NCBI GenBank assembly: GCA_964030475.1
Contig: CAXIPT010000001.1
Coordinates: 18,129,178 to 18,193,177 of the forward strand
Source: Tethya wilhelma
Taxonomy: Eukaryota > Porifera > Demospongiae > Tethyida > Tethyidae
Direction: 5' to 3'
DNA: 64,000 nucleotides
The notes beneath the pieces are model-generated. The model worked only from the letters and a program-made list of their open reading frames with translations. It ran no database searches and was not told the DNA's origin. A program made the translations under genes and the position numbers. Below are positions 1 to 10,049 of this stretch, piece by piece. Every line of letters starts with the position of its first letter. The stretch's first letter is position 1.

Positions 1-1919
1 ATGCTTATAGGTCTCACACCAGCTGGGCCCATGCTAGAGGGTCCCATGGTTGATGGGCCAACGCTGGATGGACCCATATTTGATGACCCCATGGTGAGTG
101 GTCCCATACTCATGGGTCCCATACTTGATGGTCCTGGCATACTGTAAGCCATACTGCTCTCCTTGTCTGATCCTGGGGTGTAAGGTCTACTCATACTGAA
201 ACTGAGATCAACACCATTGGTTACTAATGGAGACTCCAGTTCGAGATTTAGTGGGATGATTTTGTCAAGAGCAAAGCACACTTGCGGCACCGAGTGCATG
301 ATTCTGGAGAGAAGACGACTCCAGAAACCAGGAGGAGTGGCAGCTGAACTGAACATGATAAAACGGGAATAAACAGGCTTCTTGCTGTATGGATTTTCAT
401 CTGGAAAACTCCGTGGCCTTTCTTCAGGCAGCATTGATGGGATGAGAAGCCTCCTGTTGTCAAGAGGGAGAGCTATTTCGAAACGATCAAGAAGACTGAA
501 ATACTGTTCAGAGTACTGCCAAGGGAAACGATCATCTCTGAACAGCATAGGAATATCCTTGCTGTTCAAAATGCCTTTTCTAACGAAAGGGTTTCTCTCT
601 TTGATGGTCACCACTTTGGACATCATGTCACACAGCCAGCGGGGATCGATAAAATACAGCTCGTGAAGATTGTGTCCACGATCATCGTAATGAAGCAGAG
701 ATCCAACTTCAGTTAAGAAAAGAGAGGCCGTTATGAGCTCTTTATCATCCTGAATGTCAGCAAGGGACATCTGCTGTACCATCGTCTTGAATTCTTCTGC
801 ATGCATGACCGGTTCTCGAAGTCCACGTCTCACCTCTCCCTGAACTGTCTCCAGTTGCTTATCTAGAGCATGATAGCTGGCAGGAATCTTTTGTCCCATG
901 ATGAGCTGGCCTCCTCTTGTCTTGTAGTTGGCTGCGTGGTTGTAGATAGATTCTTTTAGGAGACCGATGTTTTCAATACATTTCTTCAGACCGACAGGCA
1001 TCACCTCGACAATTTGAAGCTTGTGGTTGTAGGACTGAGCTAGACTTCCGACCCTTTGTAGCAAAGCATCCACTTCTTCTCTTTGTTCCTCTTCAATCTC
1101 ATCAAGATGTGTGCCAATGATTATGACACACGAACGAGGAGCACGTAAAGCTATGTTGTTGAGCCATGGCTTCAATTCCTGGATGCCTTTATCACCATGA
1201 GTGAGGTTAAAGAGCAGCAGGTAAAGGGAGCGCTGAGAAAGAAAGCACTGATGTGTGGCATAGTACTCTTCTTGGCCTCCGAAATCCCAGATACTGAAAT
1301 GGAACTGTTTTCGTCCCAATGTGGGTTTGAACCACCACTCACTGACATCAACTCCAACAGTGGACTCGTTTCCACAATCTTTACCTTGTAGTCGAGCAAC
1401 AAGTGTGGTCTTTCCTCGATTGGCACAGCCAAGTACCATCAACTTCATCTTGAAGAAACCTTTGGCACAGCGTAGCTTGCTGTTGAGGTAACGGATGCAA
1501 TCTCGAGGATCTCTCTGGAGGTTTTTCGGTGGATCATTGAGGTCCTTGAGGTTAGTGAGGTTGAGTTGTGCGAGATAAGAAAGCCTGCCCATTTCAACTG
1601 GAAGGGTCAAGATACCAGGATTGTCAGCCAGATTGAGAGAGTGAAGTGTTGTGAAGGAGCAGATACAAAGAGGCACTAGACGAAACTGGTTGTTGCTCAG
1701 ATTGAGGGACCTGAGGGCTGGTGCCACGGCATTGAGAGGCATAGTGGAGAGCATATTGTAAGAAAGGTCAAGCACAGTGAGGCAAGCCGACCATTTGGGA
1801 ACATGGGGTAGTTCCACAAGCTTGTTGTGAGAGAGGTTGAGCTCCCCAAGACTGGGCAACTCAAGTAGGCATCGTGGAATGGTTGCTAGCTCGTTGTGTT
1901 GCAGGTCTATTTTCACTAC
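1..1919 (-). CDS. LRRK-like ROCO protein, LRR-Roc-COR portion (partial)
   Basis: Internal exon read leftwards; it enters from an intron at 1920 (acceptor AG at 1920-1921) and leaves the window still open. Order: leucine-rich repeats (about 1919-1510; LxxLxLxxN motifs such as LGELNLSHNKL), then a Roc GTPase. Its P-loop is GCANRGKT, its switch II WDFGGQEEY, its G4-like motif IIIGTHLDE. A COR domain follows, with LYFIDPRWLCDMM and PPGFWSRLLSRIM. This order and the COR motifs are those of LRRK1/LRRK2, where a Ser/Thr kinase follows; here the kinase would lie off the left edge. LRRK proteins act as Roc-COR dimers in membrane trafficking and cytoskeletal signalling. From about 135 down to 1 the protein becomes a Met-Gly-Pro-Ser repeat. 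No upstream exon was recognised between 1920 and 5377, so the N terminus is missing. Family certain, exact orthology not. Confidence 0.9.
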
Positions 1920-2165
1920 CTGTTTATTTAGAAAATATAGTCATGCCATGTAATTTACCTTCTTTTATATTATTTATTAACGATGATTATTACACACAAT
2001 ATAAAACATAATATTATTAATAGGCTTATTCTCATGCCAGGTTTCTTTATTATAGCTTCTTTGGCAAACATTGTAAAATTTAGCAGCAAAAATTTTTCAG
2101 TGTATATGAGAATGTAATGCTGTAAAACATGCATGATGTGTTATACTTGTAGGTAGATTTGAGTT

Positions 2166-2440
2166 ATTTACCACAGAGCTATAAGCGCATGAAGTTGAAG
2201 GCCTTCAAACAGGCAAAAAATAAAGAAAAATAAGTGTTTATCGAGTGTATGCTAACAAATAAGCAGGTAAGTTACTAAACTTCATAGTAAAGCCTATTTG
2301 GTGCTCTACTACTGTCGAAAACTCAAGTAGAAACACCTAAATCGCTTATTTTTTGGTTACATTTCTTGAATACTTACTTTTGTATTGATTTTGCTTGGTT
2401 AGAGTCATCAGCTTCAAGCGCTTATAGCTCTGTGGTAAAT
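2166..2440. mobile_element. MITE with about 25-bp terminal inverted repeats
   Basis: The left end reads TTTACCACAGAGCTATAAGC and its reverse complement ends the element on the right (about 2416-2440). About 275 bp with no coding capacity, so a non-autonomous DNA transposon. A target-site duplication could not be fixed with certainty. Confidence 0.7.
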
Positions 2441-3106
2441 GAAAGCACCTACGGTGCATAAGCCTCAGCGCAAACTAGATCAACAAAAGTATACAAAGTC
2501 ATGAATGTGATCAGGCACTGAGTACTGAGACCACTAATACAACAAGGCCCAGCCACCTGGTCAATCTCGAACTCCAACATAAAATATGGATTTATAATTA
2601 TAGTGAGCTTTGGCCAGCCAAGTCATTATTCTCAGTTTAGCCAGTGAATGCTGGTAAAACTGTGATGACCAAATGATGTCTTACACAGTGACCCAGGAAT
2701 CCGGTGCTAAGTAAGGAGTACAGTGGTGTTCTGGCACAGACAAAACACACACAACCAAGTGTATAGCTCAGTTACTTACCTGTCCAAGCAGAAGACAAGT
2801 GAGACAACCTATAAGCCAACTGAGGCAAGCACAATGCAGTCTATGCTTTACTGCATTCCTAGATAACGCACACTATACGTGATGGGTTGATCTCGCGAAA
2901 ATTGATCTCGTGTGCGCAACCCGTGGTCTCGAAGCTAAGAAGCTAAAAAGCGCTCAGAGAAGCACAAAAGCGTCAGATCTCAGAAACTACAGTGTTTTGC
3001 ATGATGCCAAACAAAAAATTTCAAGATAACTTCGATATATATGAACGTATATAAGTACCTTCTATTTTGACTCTTGAGCTGCCGTTCTTCAGATTATCCA
3101 GTAACA

Positions 3107-3135
3107 GACACACACACACACACACACACACACAA
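3107..3135. repeat. (CA)n microsatellite
   Basis: About 14 CA units. The reading frame on the opposite strand across it is only repeat translation. Confidence 0.9.
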
Positions 3136-3897
3136 AACGACTACCGTAACCCTCTGCACGTGCTACGCACGCGCTGAGGCTTAATAACTCAAATTGCACG
3201 GAACAACTTCCACGAGGTAGCCAAAAGACTGCAGTTTTACGTGATATTCGTTGTTTAAGAATATTCGGTATGTACACTGGCATATACACGCGCGATTATT
3301 GCAAAATTTGTATTGGAGCAATAGGAAAAACGTTGGTGGGTGGGGCTTAAACTACTACGGATGTAGCCAGAACGTTTAATAAATGACGCAATGCATTCTT
3401 TCGCTTTAAACGAATAGGTCTATTATACTATCACTCATAGCAGTACACTGAGTGCAGGGAAATTGCATTGCACAGATTTATGTACGCACATTCAAAAGCA
3501 AAGCTATAGCATCAACGAATCTGATTACAGCTTAATGTGTAGCTGATTGCTAGTATATCATGATCATTCTGCAACAATGTAGCAAGCAGGCTAGCAACTC
3601 TCACTTCTTCTGGTGCTATAGCTATAGAGTATGGCAACCAGTGAGCACTCCAGTAGCTAGATAGCGTCATATCCAAGATGGGAGGGGCGTGGATACGAGG
3701 CTAGTAGCTAGAGTTCTGTGAACTTGCATGCATATGCTTGTGTTCAATGACATCAATCAGTACAGGTCATTAAATTTAAATGTATTTCATCAGGTGTTAT
3801 GATGCTTAATTGGATGGCTACTTTCACAATTTTTAGCCCTGCAAGATTATACATGCCTTGCGCTAAGGCACAAGCCAATTATACGAGCATAAAAAAC

Positions 3898-4131
3898 GTA
3901 ATAAGAACATAGGAATGTGGCCAAATCGAAAAAAGTGAACAAACAAGATAGGAATGGTTGTCAGTTGAGTGAGCTTGGAGTTTATCCCTATGTGTCTCAG
4001 TTATGTTCATATCTCTAGCTCAATGACATAGTGGACACAGGAATGAACTCCTAGCTCACTCAACTGACAACCATTCCTATCTTGTTTGCTCACTTTTTTA
4101 CGATTTGGCCATTCCTATGTTCCTATTACAT
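3898..4131. mobile_element. Foldback MITE, family D
   Basis: Two arms of roughly 90 bp are near-perfect reverse complements, with inner parts reading GATAGGAATGGTTGTCAGTT and its complement, and outer ends GTAATAAGAACATAGGAATG. The family recurs at 14141-14368 and 22916-23180 with the same outer signature (AGGAATGGCCAAATCG). No coding capacity. Confidence 0.8.
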
Positions 4132-4209
4132 TTCTAATGTTTGTTTTATTTTTTCTTTTATATATTAATGAGGTAACCTAGTATTTGTACTACAGTGTAA
4201 ATTGTCTAA

Positions 4210-4664
4210 GGCCTCATTTACACAGTATATATAGCGTTTTCGAATGCATTTTTATTTTCTCTTGGAAAATGACTATGGTTTGATTCGCATTTACACAAGT
4301 ACGTTTTCCAGTAATTAAACTACGTCATACGGTGTCATGCAGAGTGCGCATGTGATAACTTTTGAATCAGCAAAAATTTCACAAAGACAGGAAAAGACTC
4401 GCTTTTGAACTACAAAAACTGAACAAGACTATGAAACTGTACTATTTAGACCAAACGAAGCTCAAACGGAGGTACTAGCTAGCTTTAAAGGCCAAGCGTT
4501 TTTGTTTCCAGTTGCGTTTTTGCCGTTTACACAATGAATTGCGTTTTCAAAACGTTGCGTTTCTGGTTGTGTTTTTGGTGTTTTTGTGTAAACGCAAGCC
4601 GGAAACGCATATAAAAGTATGCGTTTTCAAACAAAAATGCATCTAGATCTGTGTAAACGAGGCC
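4210..4664. mobile_element. Non-autonomous DNA transposon, TAA target duplication
   Basis: Terminal inverted repeats begin GGCCTCATTTACACAG on the left and end CTGTGTAAACGAGGCC on the right; both are flanked by TAA. A 3-bp TWA duplication is typical of PIF/Harbinger elements, which is the likely class by inference. The interior is rich in GCGTTTTC motifs and encodes nothing recognisable. Confidence 0.7.
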
Positions 4665-5377
4665 TAAGGCAATGGTAAAGTCCAAACTGTTCCTATTTTG
4701 TGACTAAAGTTTAGTACAGTTATATTCCAAATAACGCACACTTGCCGAGTCTGTGTGGAAAGGGTCGTCAATTGATTTCTCTAGTATATAGCACTAATGA
4801 ATAATTCACGAGTATAGAAATGAATAGCTACCGTACGGAGAAAACGCCTTTTGCTTTGTATCTAGCAATTGAACAAGACTCGGACATGCAAAACGATGCC
4901 AAAAGGACCTGAAGACAAAGAAACCAAGTTTATTCGCTCATGAATCAGCTTCTGAAAGCGAGTGGTCTCCAAGAAAAGTCTTGCCAACATAGAAGAAGAA
5001 GAAGATGGAGAAAATTGGAGGTTTGGCATATTCTAGTTAAGTACTTTAGTGATGGTTTTAGGCCATGTTTTTAGGCTCATTAGAAAGAGAATGAGCTAAA
5101 AAGTAGCTTTAGAAGCCTTTTAGTACCAAGCGCTCAGTTTTTGCAGAGTTATTCCCGTAAATATTTGTATTGCGCTAATGGGCCATCCGTGCCATTCCTA
5201 TGTACCCAGTACTACTGTACTAGCTGGGAATACGGCTCATGCATATTTTCAGTTGATATATGTATATAGGCTTAGGGGGATTATGCTTTTGAATTTACCT
5301 ATTATTCTATTCTGCACTTCCATCTAAACTCACCTATTATGCTTTCTATTTTGACCTATTATTCTCAAAATATGCTC

Positions 5378-5378
5378 N
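5378..5378. other. Single-N scaffold joint
   Basis: One N where the sequence changes abruptly into the middle of a family C repeat. It is treated as a contig boundary; contiguity across it is unproven. Confidence 0.7.
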
Positions 5379-5905
5379 CTTTCAGTTTGCCAGCTGATTA
5401 CAAAAATGGCGGAAGTCGGAAAAGGGTTGTTTGTGACGTCACGTAGTGAGGTAAATTGCTGAGCTTGAGCTGACCAAAGCAAAGTAGCACTAAGCAGTGC
5501 ATATACCGTAGATTGGGAAATTTTCGCCGTTAAAAAATTTTTGCCACGTGCGCGAGTGGCGAAAATTAAACGCGCGAAAATTTAAAACGTATGGTGATCT
5601 TTACCGAATCGGTCAAAGTGGCGAAAATTATACACGCGAAAATTAAACAAGCGAAAATTTATAGCGGCGAAAATTTCACGATCTACGGTACACATGCAGT
5701 ATTGCTTCTCTTTGAGTTTCCAATTGCTTATGCCAGTATTGATGTGATTGTGTGTTGCTTCAACTGCTAAGGTTGTTCTAAGCCAACTGACCATAGAAGA
5801 ATATTTATGCACAATATAGCTTTGCTCATCAACTTTATCTTACTGTTGTTTGAGCTGATCCTATAAACATACACAAGCAAGGAGTGGGCGAGCGAAGCGA
5901 GCCCC
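5379..5905 (+). mobile_element. Family C repeat, 5'-truncated, with nested MITE
   Basis: Matches the right part of the longer copy at 20664-21385: the segment with CAGCTGATTACAAAAATGGC, then GACGTCACGTAGTGAGG, ending in the GGAGTGGGCGAGCGAAGCGA hairpin. It is interrupted at 5505-5690 by a family A MITE. Non-coding, seen in several copies in this window. Confidence 0.8.
5505..5690. mobile_element. Family A MITE (ACCGTA...GGGAAATTTTCGC ends)
   Basis: Begins ACCGTAGATTGGGAAATTTT and ends ...TTTCACGATCTACGGT, made of tandem GCGAAAATT-type units. Inserted in a family C copy; the uninterrupted equivalent is at about 21130-21145, which fixes the boundaries at a TA. Confidence 0.85.
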
Positions 5906-5924
5906 ACTCCTTATATATATATAT

Positions 5925-6535
5925 ATATTACAAGGAGTGTGGCTCGCTTCGCTCGCCATGCTCCTTGCTTGTGTATAGAGTATTTTAATGTTTACTGCTA
6001 GGTGCATGATGCCAGCACAGGTATCTACAACTGAAAGGTAACCATACAGAGTATGCTGCTACTCTTTGCAATTTGGCCAGCTTAGCAATTTATACCTCAC
6101 AACATGACGTCACAAACGACCCTTTTCCGACTTCCGCCCTTTTTGCAATCAGCTGGCAAAGAAACTCGTTATCTGGCTAGCTGTGTTTCATGTACAGCGA
6201 CAGAGAAGCAGACTCCTAGTAGTGAGTGTTCTCACCTCGTTACGCTTCTTTTTGAAAGATTGGCTCCCATGCATATCGCGCTTCTTTGTCGGATACAGAT
6301 GCCACTGGTAAGCCTTGTCAGCGATCTCAAAAACAGTTAGCCATACTTGTATCGCTTGTTGTTTTATCCTAGGCTAGCACTGTATAAGCTGGCTTTCTAG
6401 GCACTCTTTTCTTAGCTTGTATTCTCCATGGTCCAGAGAAAAAGCAGCTTTTTAGCTTGAGGTCGCATCACTTCCTGTGACCCTTCGTAACACACGGACA
6501 CACGGACGGACACACAAAACTTTGCTTATAATATG
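5925..6535 (-). mobile_element. Family C repeat, inverted copy
   Basis: Lies head-to-head with the previous copy: the two hairpin ends meet across the AT repeat at 5914-5930. The sequence runs backwards through GACGTCACAAACGACCC and CAGCTGGCAAAGAAACTCG and ends at the ACACACAAAACTTTGCTTAT terminus common to the family. Confidence 0.8.
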
Positions 6536-6931
6536 ATATATACATGCAAGCAGGGTGAGAGATGTAAAAGAGTAGATGTTAACATTGCATGTTGTTCAGT
6601 GTTAGTAATTATTCTTGCATACTCGGAAAAGACACACATGAACACAAGTCAAGAAAAAAACCTGAAGTTTTATATACGTTATCAATAAATTTGACTACCA
6701 GAAGTGGGTGTGACCTGAACTTACTCATGGCTACTCGGCACTCGACATGACGCTGGCAAGAATTTAGTCTTCCAATATTACTTTCTAATTATCAAAATAG
6801 GCCTATAGGTCACATGATTAGCCTATAGTAGAATGTATATATATATCTGAGCTCAACGGTATATACTTTTAGTGGGGGAAACATTATTCACTATAAGGAG
6901 GACAGAATTCACGGGGGACATTATTCAATGC

Positions 6932-7492
6932 GACACCATGACCCTTGCTGCGCATGCGCGCGCCAAGAGTTAATAACACTTTTAAAAAAAGCATGATACC
7001 GTATAGCGGGGAATTTTCGCAGGGTTCAAAATAATTTTTCGCAATTTTCGTGGTGGCGATCTGACCGCGAAAATATGAACAGTGCACATGACTCGAATAG
7101 CACTTGCGCACGTAAAATTTGAACCGTGAAAAAACGAACTAGCGTTCCTACATGCTTTATTGCGAAAATTTGGACCTGCAAAAATTTCTCGCTATACATG
7201 GAAAGTGTCCACAAAACTTTACACATGCAATTCATTTTTTGCATGCTAAATTTAACAGTGAACTCAGTACACTGCAGCTGTGACACCATGACCCTTGCTG
7301 CGCATGCGTACACTGCAGCTGTGACACCATGACCCTTGCTGCGCATGCGCACACCAAGAGTTAATAACACTTTCAAAAAAATCATGATACTAGCACATGC
7401 ATGGAAAGTGTCCACAGAAGTTGTGACAGAACTTTACACATGCATGCAATTCATTTTTTAGCATGCCAAATTTAATGGTGAATTCAGTACAA
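6932..7492. repeat. Local duplication, one copy split by a family A MITE (6998-7197)
   Basis: GACACCATGACCCTTGCTGC occurs three times (about 6932, 7282, 7326). The following text (CAAGAGTTAATAACAC...GCATGATAC, then GGAAAGTGTCCACA...CAGTAC) is present twice. In the first copy the MITE at 6998-7197 (CCGTATAGCGGGGAATTTTC ... TCGCTATA) sits between these halves; in the second they are joined. No coding content. Confidence 0.75.
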
Positions 7493-7588
7493 ATCCTTCT
7501 ATATAATTTAGTATTGTATTGAGAGCCTGCATGCAAGGTATATTATTCTCGTAATAATTATTGTTCATGATTATTGTCATCATTGCAG

Positions 7589-7965
7589 TCAGTCTACGAG
7601 TTACAAATGAAGTCCTATTTCCATCAACCCTACCTCCATTGAATGCTCATACTCTGACGATCATCAAATGGAGGAATGAAGAAGGGAACATTAACCGATT
7701 TCATGTCACCTCCTCAGTGTCTTACAAATGGCGTGAAATTGGGAAAGTACTGGGCATTGGTTACGGTCCACTTGAGAGCATCTCCATGAAACACCAGAAA
7801 GATCCAAAGTCATGCTGTGACGAAGTGTTCAACATGTGGCTGGAAGGAGGGCAGGGCTCAAATCACTATCCTTTAACATGGGAAGGCCTTCTGAAACTGT
7901 TGAATGATGCCAGTTTATTACAAGAATCAGAAGAACTCAAACTAGCATTGATGCACATCTCTTAG
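7589..7965 (+). CDS. Orphan last exon with death domain (ROCO family)
   Basis: Enters from an acceptor AG at 7587-7588 and ends at a TAG at 7963-7965. About 125 residues, including YKWREIGKVLGIGYGPLES and EVFNMWLEGGQGSNHYPLTW. These are the core helices of a death domain, the adaptor fold used in apoptosis and innate signalling. It is closely similar to the final exon of ROCO gene 2 (49639-50033) and has the same incoming phase, so it is the C-terminal exon of another ROCO gene. No Roc or COR exon precedes it within its segment (5379-8749). It may belong to ROCO gene 1 if segment order is wrong. The reading frame is open and shows no damage. Confidence 0.8.
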
Positions 7966-8434
7966 TCATAGTAATTTTTTATGTTTTTTTGTTGTTTGTT
8001 TGTTCGTTTTTGTTAATAGGGCCTGAGCCCTCAATGGTATTCGAACCGCTTAGCATAGTCAACCTGACTGTCGTATACCTCCTCTGGCTGTTTGGGTGGG
8101 TACAAGCCAGGGTATATATTACGTGACGAGCATACATATAGTAGGGTATCCAATGTCAAATTTCAAGAGTAGCAAATTGAAGTCCATCATTGCTAGTCTT
8201 GTCTCAGGCCAACTTGGGAGATGAAACTGTAGCGGCTTTAGAGCGTGGATAGAGTGCCTTGTGACTTTTTGGGCCAAGTTAGGTAGTAGGTTTTTACTGA
8301 GACGATCTTTGCCCTGGTGCCCAGACTTGCGACGATCTTTGCCAGTGACCGTTGGAGCTGCTGAGCGAGGATTGCGGCACTGGCTTAGTGTAGTATAGGT
8401 AGTACGGCTAATATCTTGTCGCGGGAAGACTGTG

Positions 8435-8749
8435 ATGGCTCAACATGGCCCGGCCGACTCCGGCAGGCTGCACAAACTCTGCCGCGATGGTAACATGAAA
8501 ATGCTCATGAAATTTGTCGAGTGCATTGATATCTCTGAGCTTACCAGCATGCTCACTCACAGAAAGGGTGTGTTTCGCGGATACACTCCTCTTCATGAAG
8601 CTGCAGCTAATGGGAAGAGTGTAGTGCTAGATTACCTGTTATCCAAGACCAAAAGCAACCATGTCGACGTCACTAATTGCCGAGCTAATGGAGGACTGAC
8701 CCCACTTCATGTAGCTGTAAAAAAAGGACACAGAGAGTGTGTTAAAACA
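8435..8749 (+). CDS. Ankyrin-repeat N-terminal exon, cut by scaffold joint
   Basis: Starts at ATG 8435 (MAQHGPADSGRLHKLCRDGN) and stays open for 105 codons to the N at 8750. It shows ankyrin consensus at GYTPLHEAAANGKSVVLDYL and GGLTPLHVAVKKGHRECVK. Ankyrin repeats bind partner proteins. It begins only about 470 bp after the death-domain exon, so it is probably the first exon of a neighbouring ROCO-type gene. The exon is interrupted by the joint rather than by a splice site, so the real gene continues elsewhere. Confidence 0.75.
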
Positions 8750-8750
8750 N
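8750..8750. other. Single-N scaffold joint inside an ankyrin exon
   Basis: The open ankyrin frame stops abruptly and the next base enters a family C repeat nearly identical to about 22570-22824. Probably a join of two contigs at a repeat. Confidence 0.75.
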
Positions 8751-9195
8751 CTGCCCTAGGATAGAATCACAGGCGCTTTTTGAGATCGCTAACAAGGCTT
8801 ACCAGTACCACCCGTATCCGACAAAGAAGCGTGATAGAGCAGCCAATCTTTCACAAAAGAAGCGTAGTAAGGAGAGAACTTTTGCTTCTAGAAGCCTGCT
8901 TCTCTGTCGCTGTACACGAAACACAGCTAGCCAGATAACGAGTTTCTTTGCCAGCTGATTGCAAAAATGGCGGAAGTCGGAAAAGGGTCGTCTAGCTGTG
9001 ACGTCACGTAACTGGGAAAATTGTTGAGCTGGCCAAATTGCAAAGAGGAGCAGTGAATGCATGCATGGACCTTTCACTGGCCAGTTATTATTTATTATGC
9101 AGATGCCTATACTTGCATGCATCTACAGGAAACATCAGTAAACTTCATACACATGCAAGGAGCGTGGCGAGCGAAGCGAGCCACACTCCTTGTAC
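8751..9195 (+). mobile_element. Family C repeat, partial
   Basis: Nearly identical over about 230 bp to 22567-22824 (CTGCCCTAGGATAGAATCAC ... GGAAGTCGGAAAAGGGTC), ending in the GGCGAGCGAAGCGAGCC hairpin at about 9157-9192. Confidence 0.8.
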
Positions 9196-10049
9196 TATAT
9201 AATAATATTGAAGGCACCTGTTTTGTTTAGTATTCTTTTTTTTTTTCCCACCCATTATTAATTAAAACATATAACTGTTAGTCCTATTATGCATGTTGTT
9301 TTTAAATACTCAGGATGCATTTATGTTAAGCTTTTGTGCTTTCTTGCATGTATATATATATAATATTATATCCTTGAATTTTTGCAAAACCTACTATAGA
9401 AAGAAAAAAAAAAGTTTTCTCAATGGGTGGTTGAAAGTTCAAGCATGCAGAAACATATATCAAGGCACAGAGCATGCACACTACTTATTTTTTTGAAATT
9501 TTTACTACTTGTAATAATCAACAATTCAATACTGATCTGGCCTGGCACTGAGTGAGCCTATATAATTATACAAAGCTATAAGTTGTGGTTCACTGCTGGT
9601 ACATCTAATGGCTAATAGCAGCTATGTGCATGCATAGATATTATATAGTATAGTATATATCTATGGTCTGACCGTCAGGAGCTAGCTATTTATAGGTCTT
9701 TAATTTAGAGTCCATATAATTATTATATATAACAATGGCATGGCATCACATATCAATAGTGCATGTATACAAGTGGTGAATGTGCAAAGCTAGTGCGTGG
9801 CACTATTTTGCACAATGCGTACTCCTATAATTAATAAAATAATTATATGTTGAGCAGTTTTGTTGCAGTAATAATCCAAGACTTGAGAAAGTGACAACAC
9901 ATCCAGACAAAAAAAAGAATGATTCCAAGAACGCAACCTTGCATGGTTTAATTGCTACCAGGGAAAGCATGATTTTAGTCTGGCCCCAGCCGAGACCATG
10001 CACCTACACTAGCACAATCAGGAAGACACAAATAAATTCTGTAGCAGCT
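9196..10049. other. AT-rich stretch, nothing recognised
   Basis: Simple AT-rich sequence with TATATA and TGCATGCA runs. Short reading frames have no recognisable content. Confidence 0.5.

Larger units (their letters stand above)
1920..5377. other. Non-coding stretch upstream of the LRRK-like exon, repeat-rich
   Basis: Intron and/or 5' flank of the LRRK-like gene. No convincing exon was seen on either strand. It holds three inverted-repeat elements (listed separately), a short CA repeat and a low-copy repeat at about 2930-3000 that recurs at about 31050-31110. It ends at a single N. Confidence 0.6.

Noticed and set aside
6104..6340. 78-codon frame in the inverted family C copy
   Set aside because: The same text in other copies is broken and the sequence is repeat DNA.
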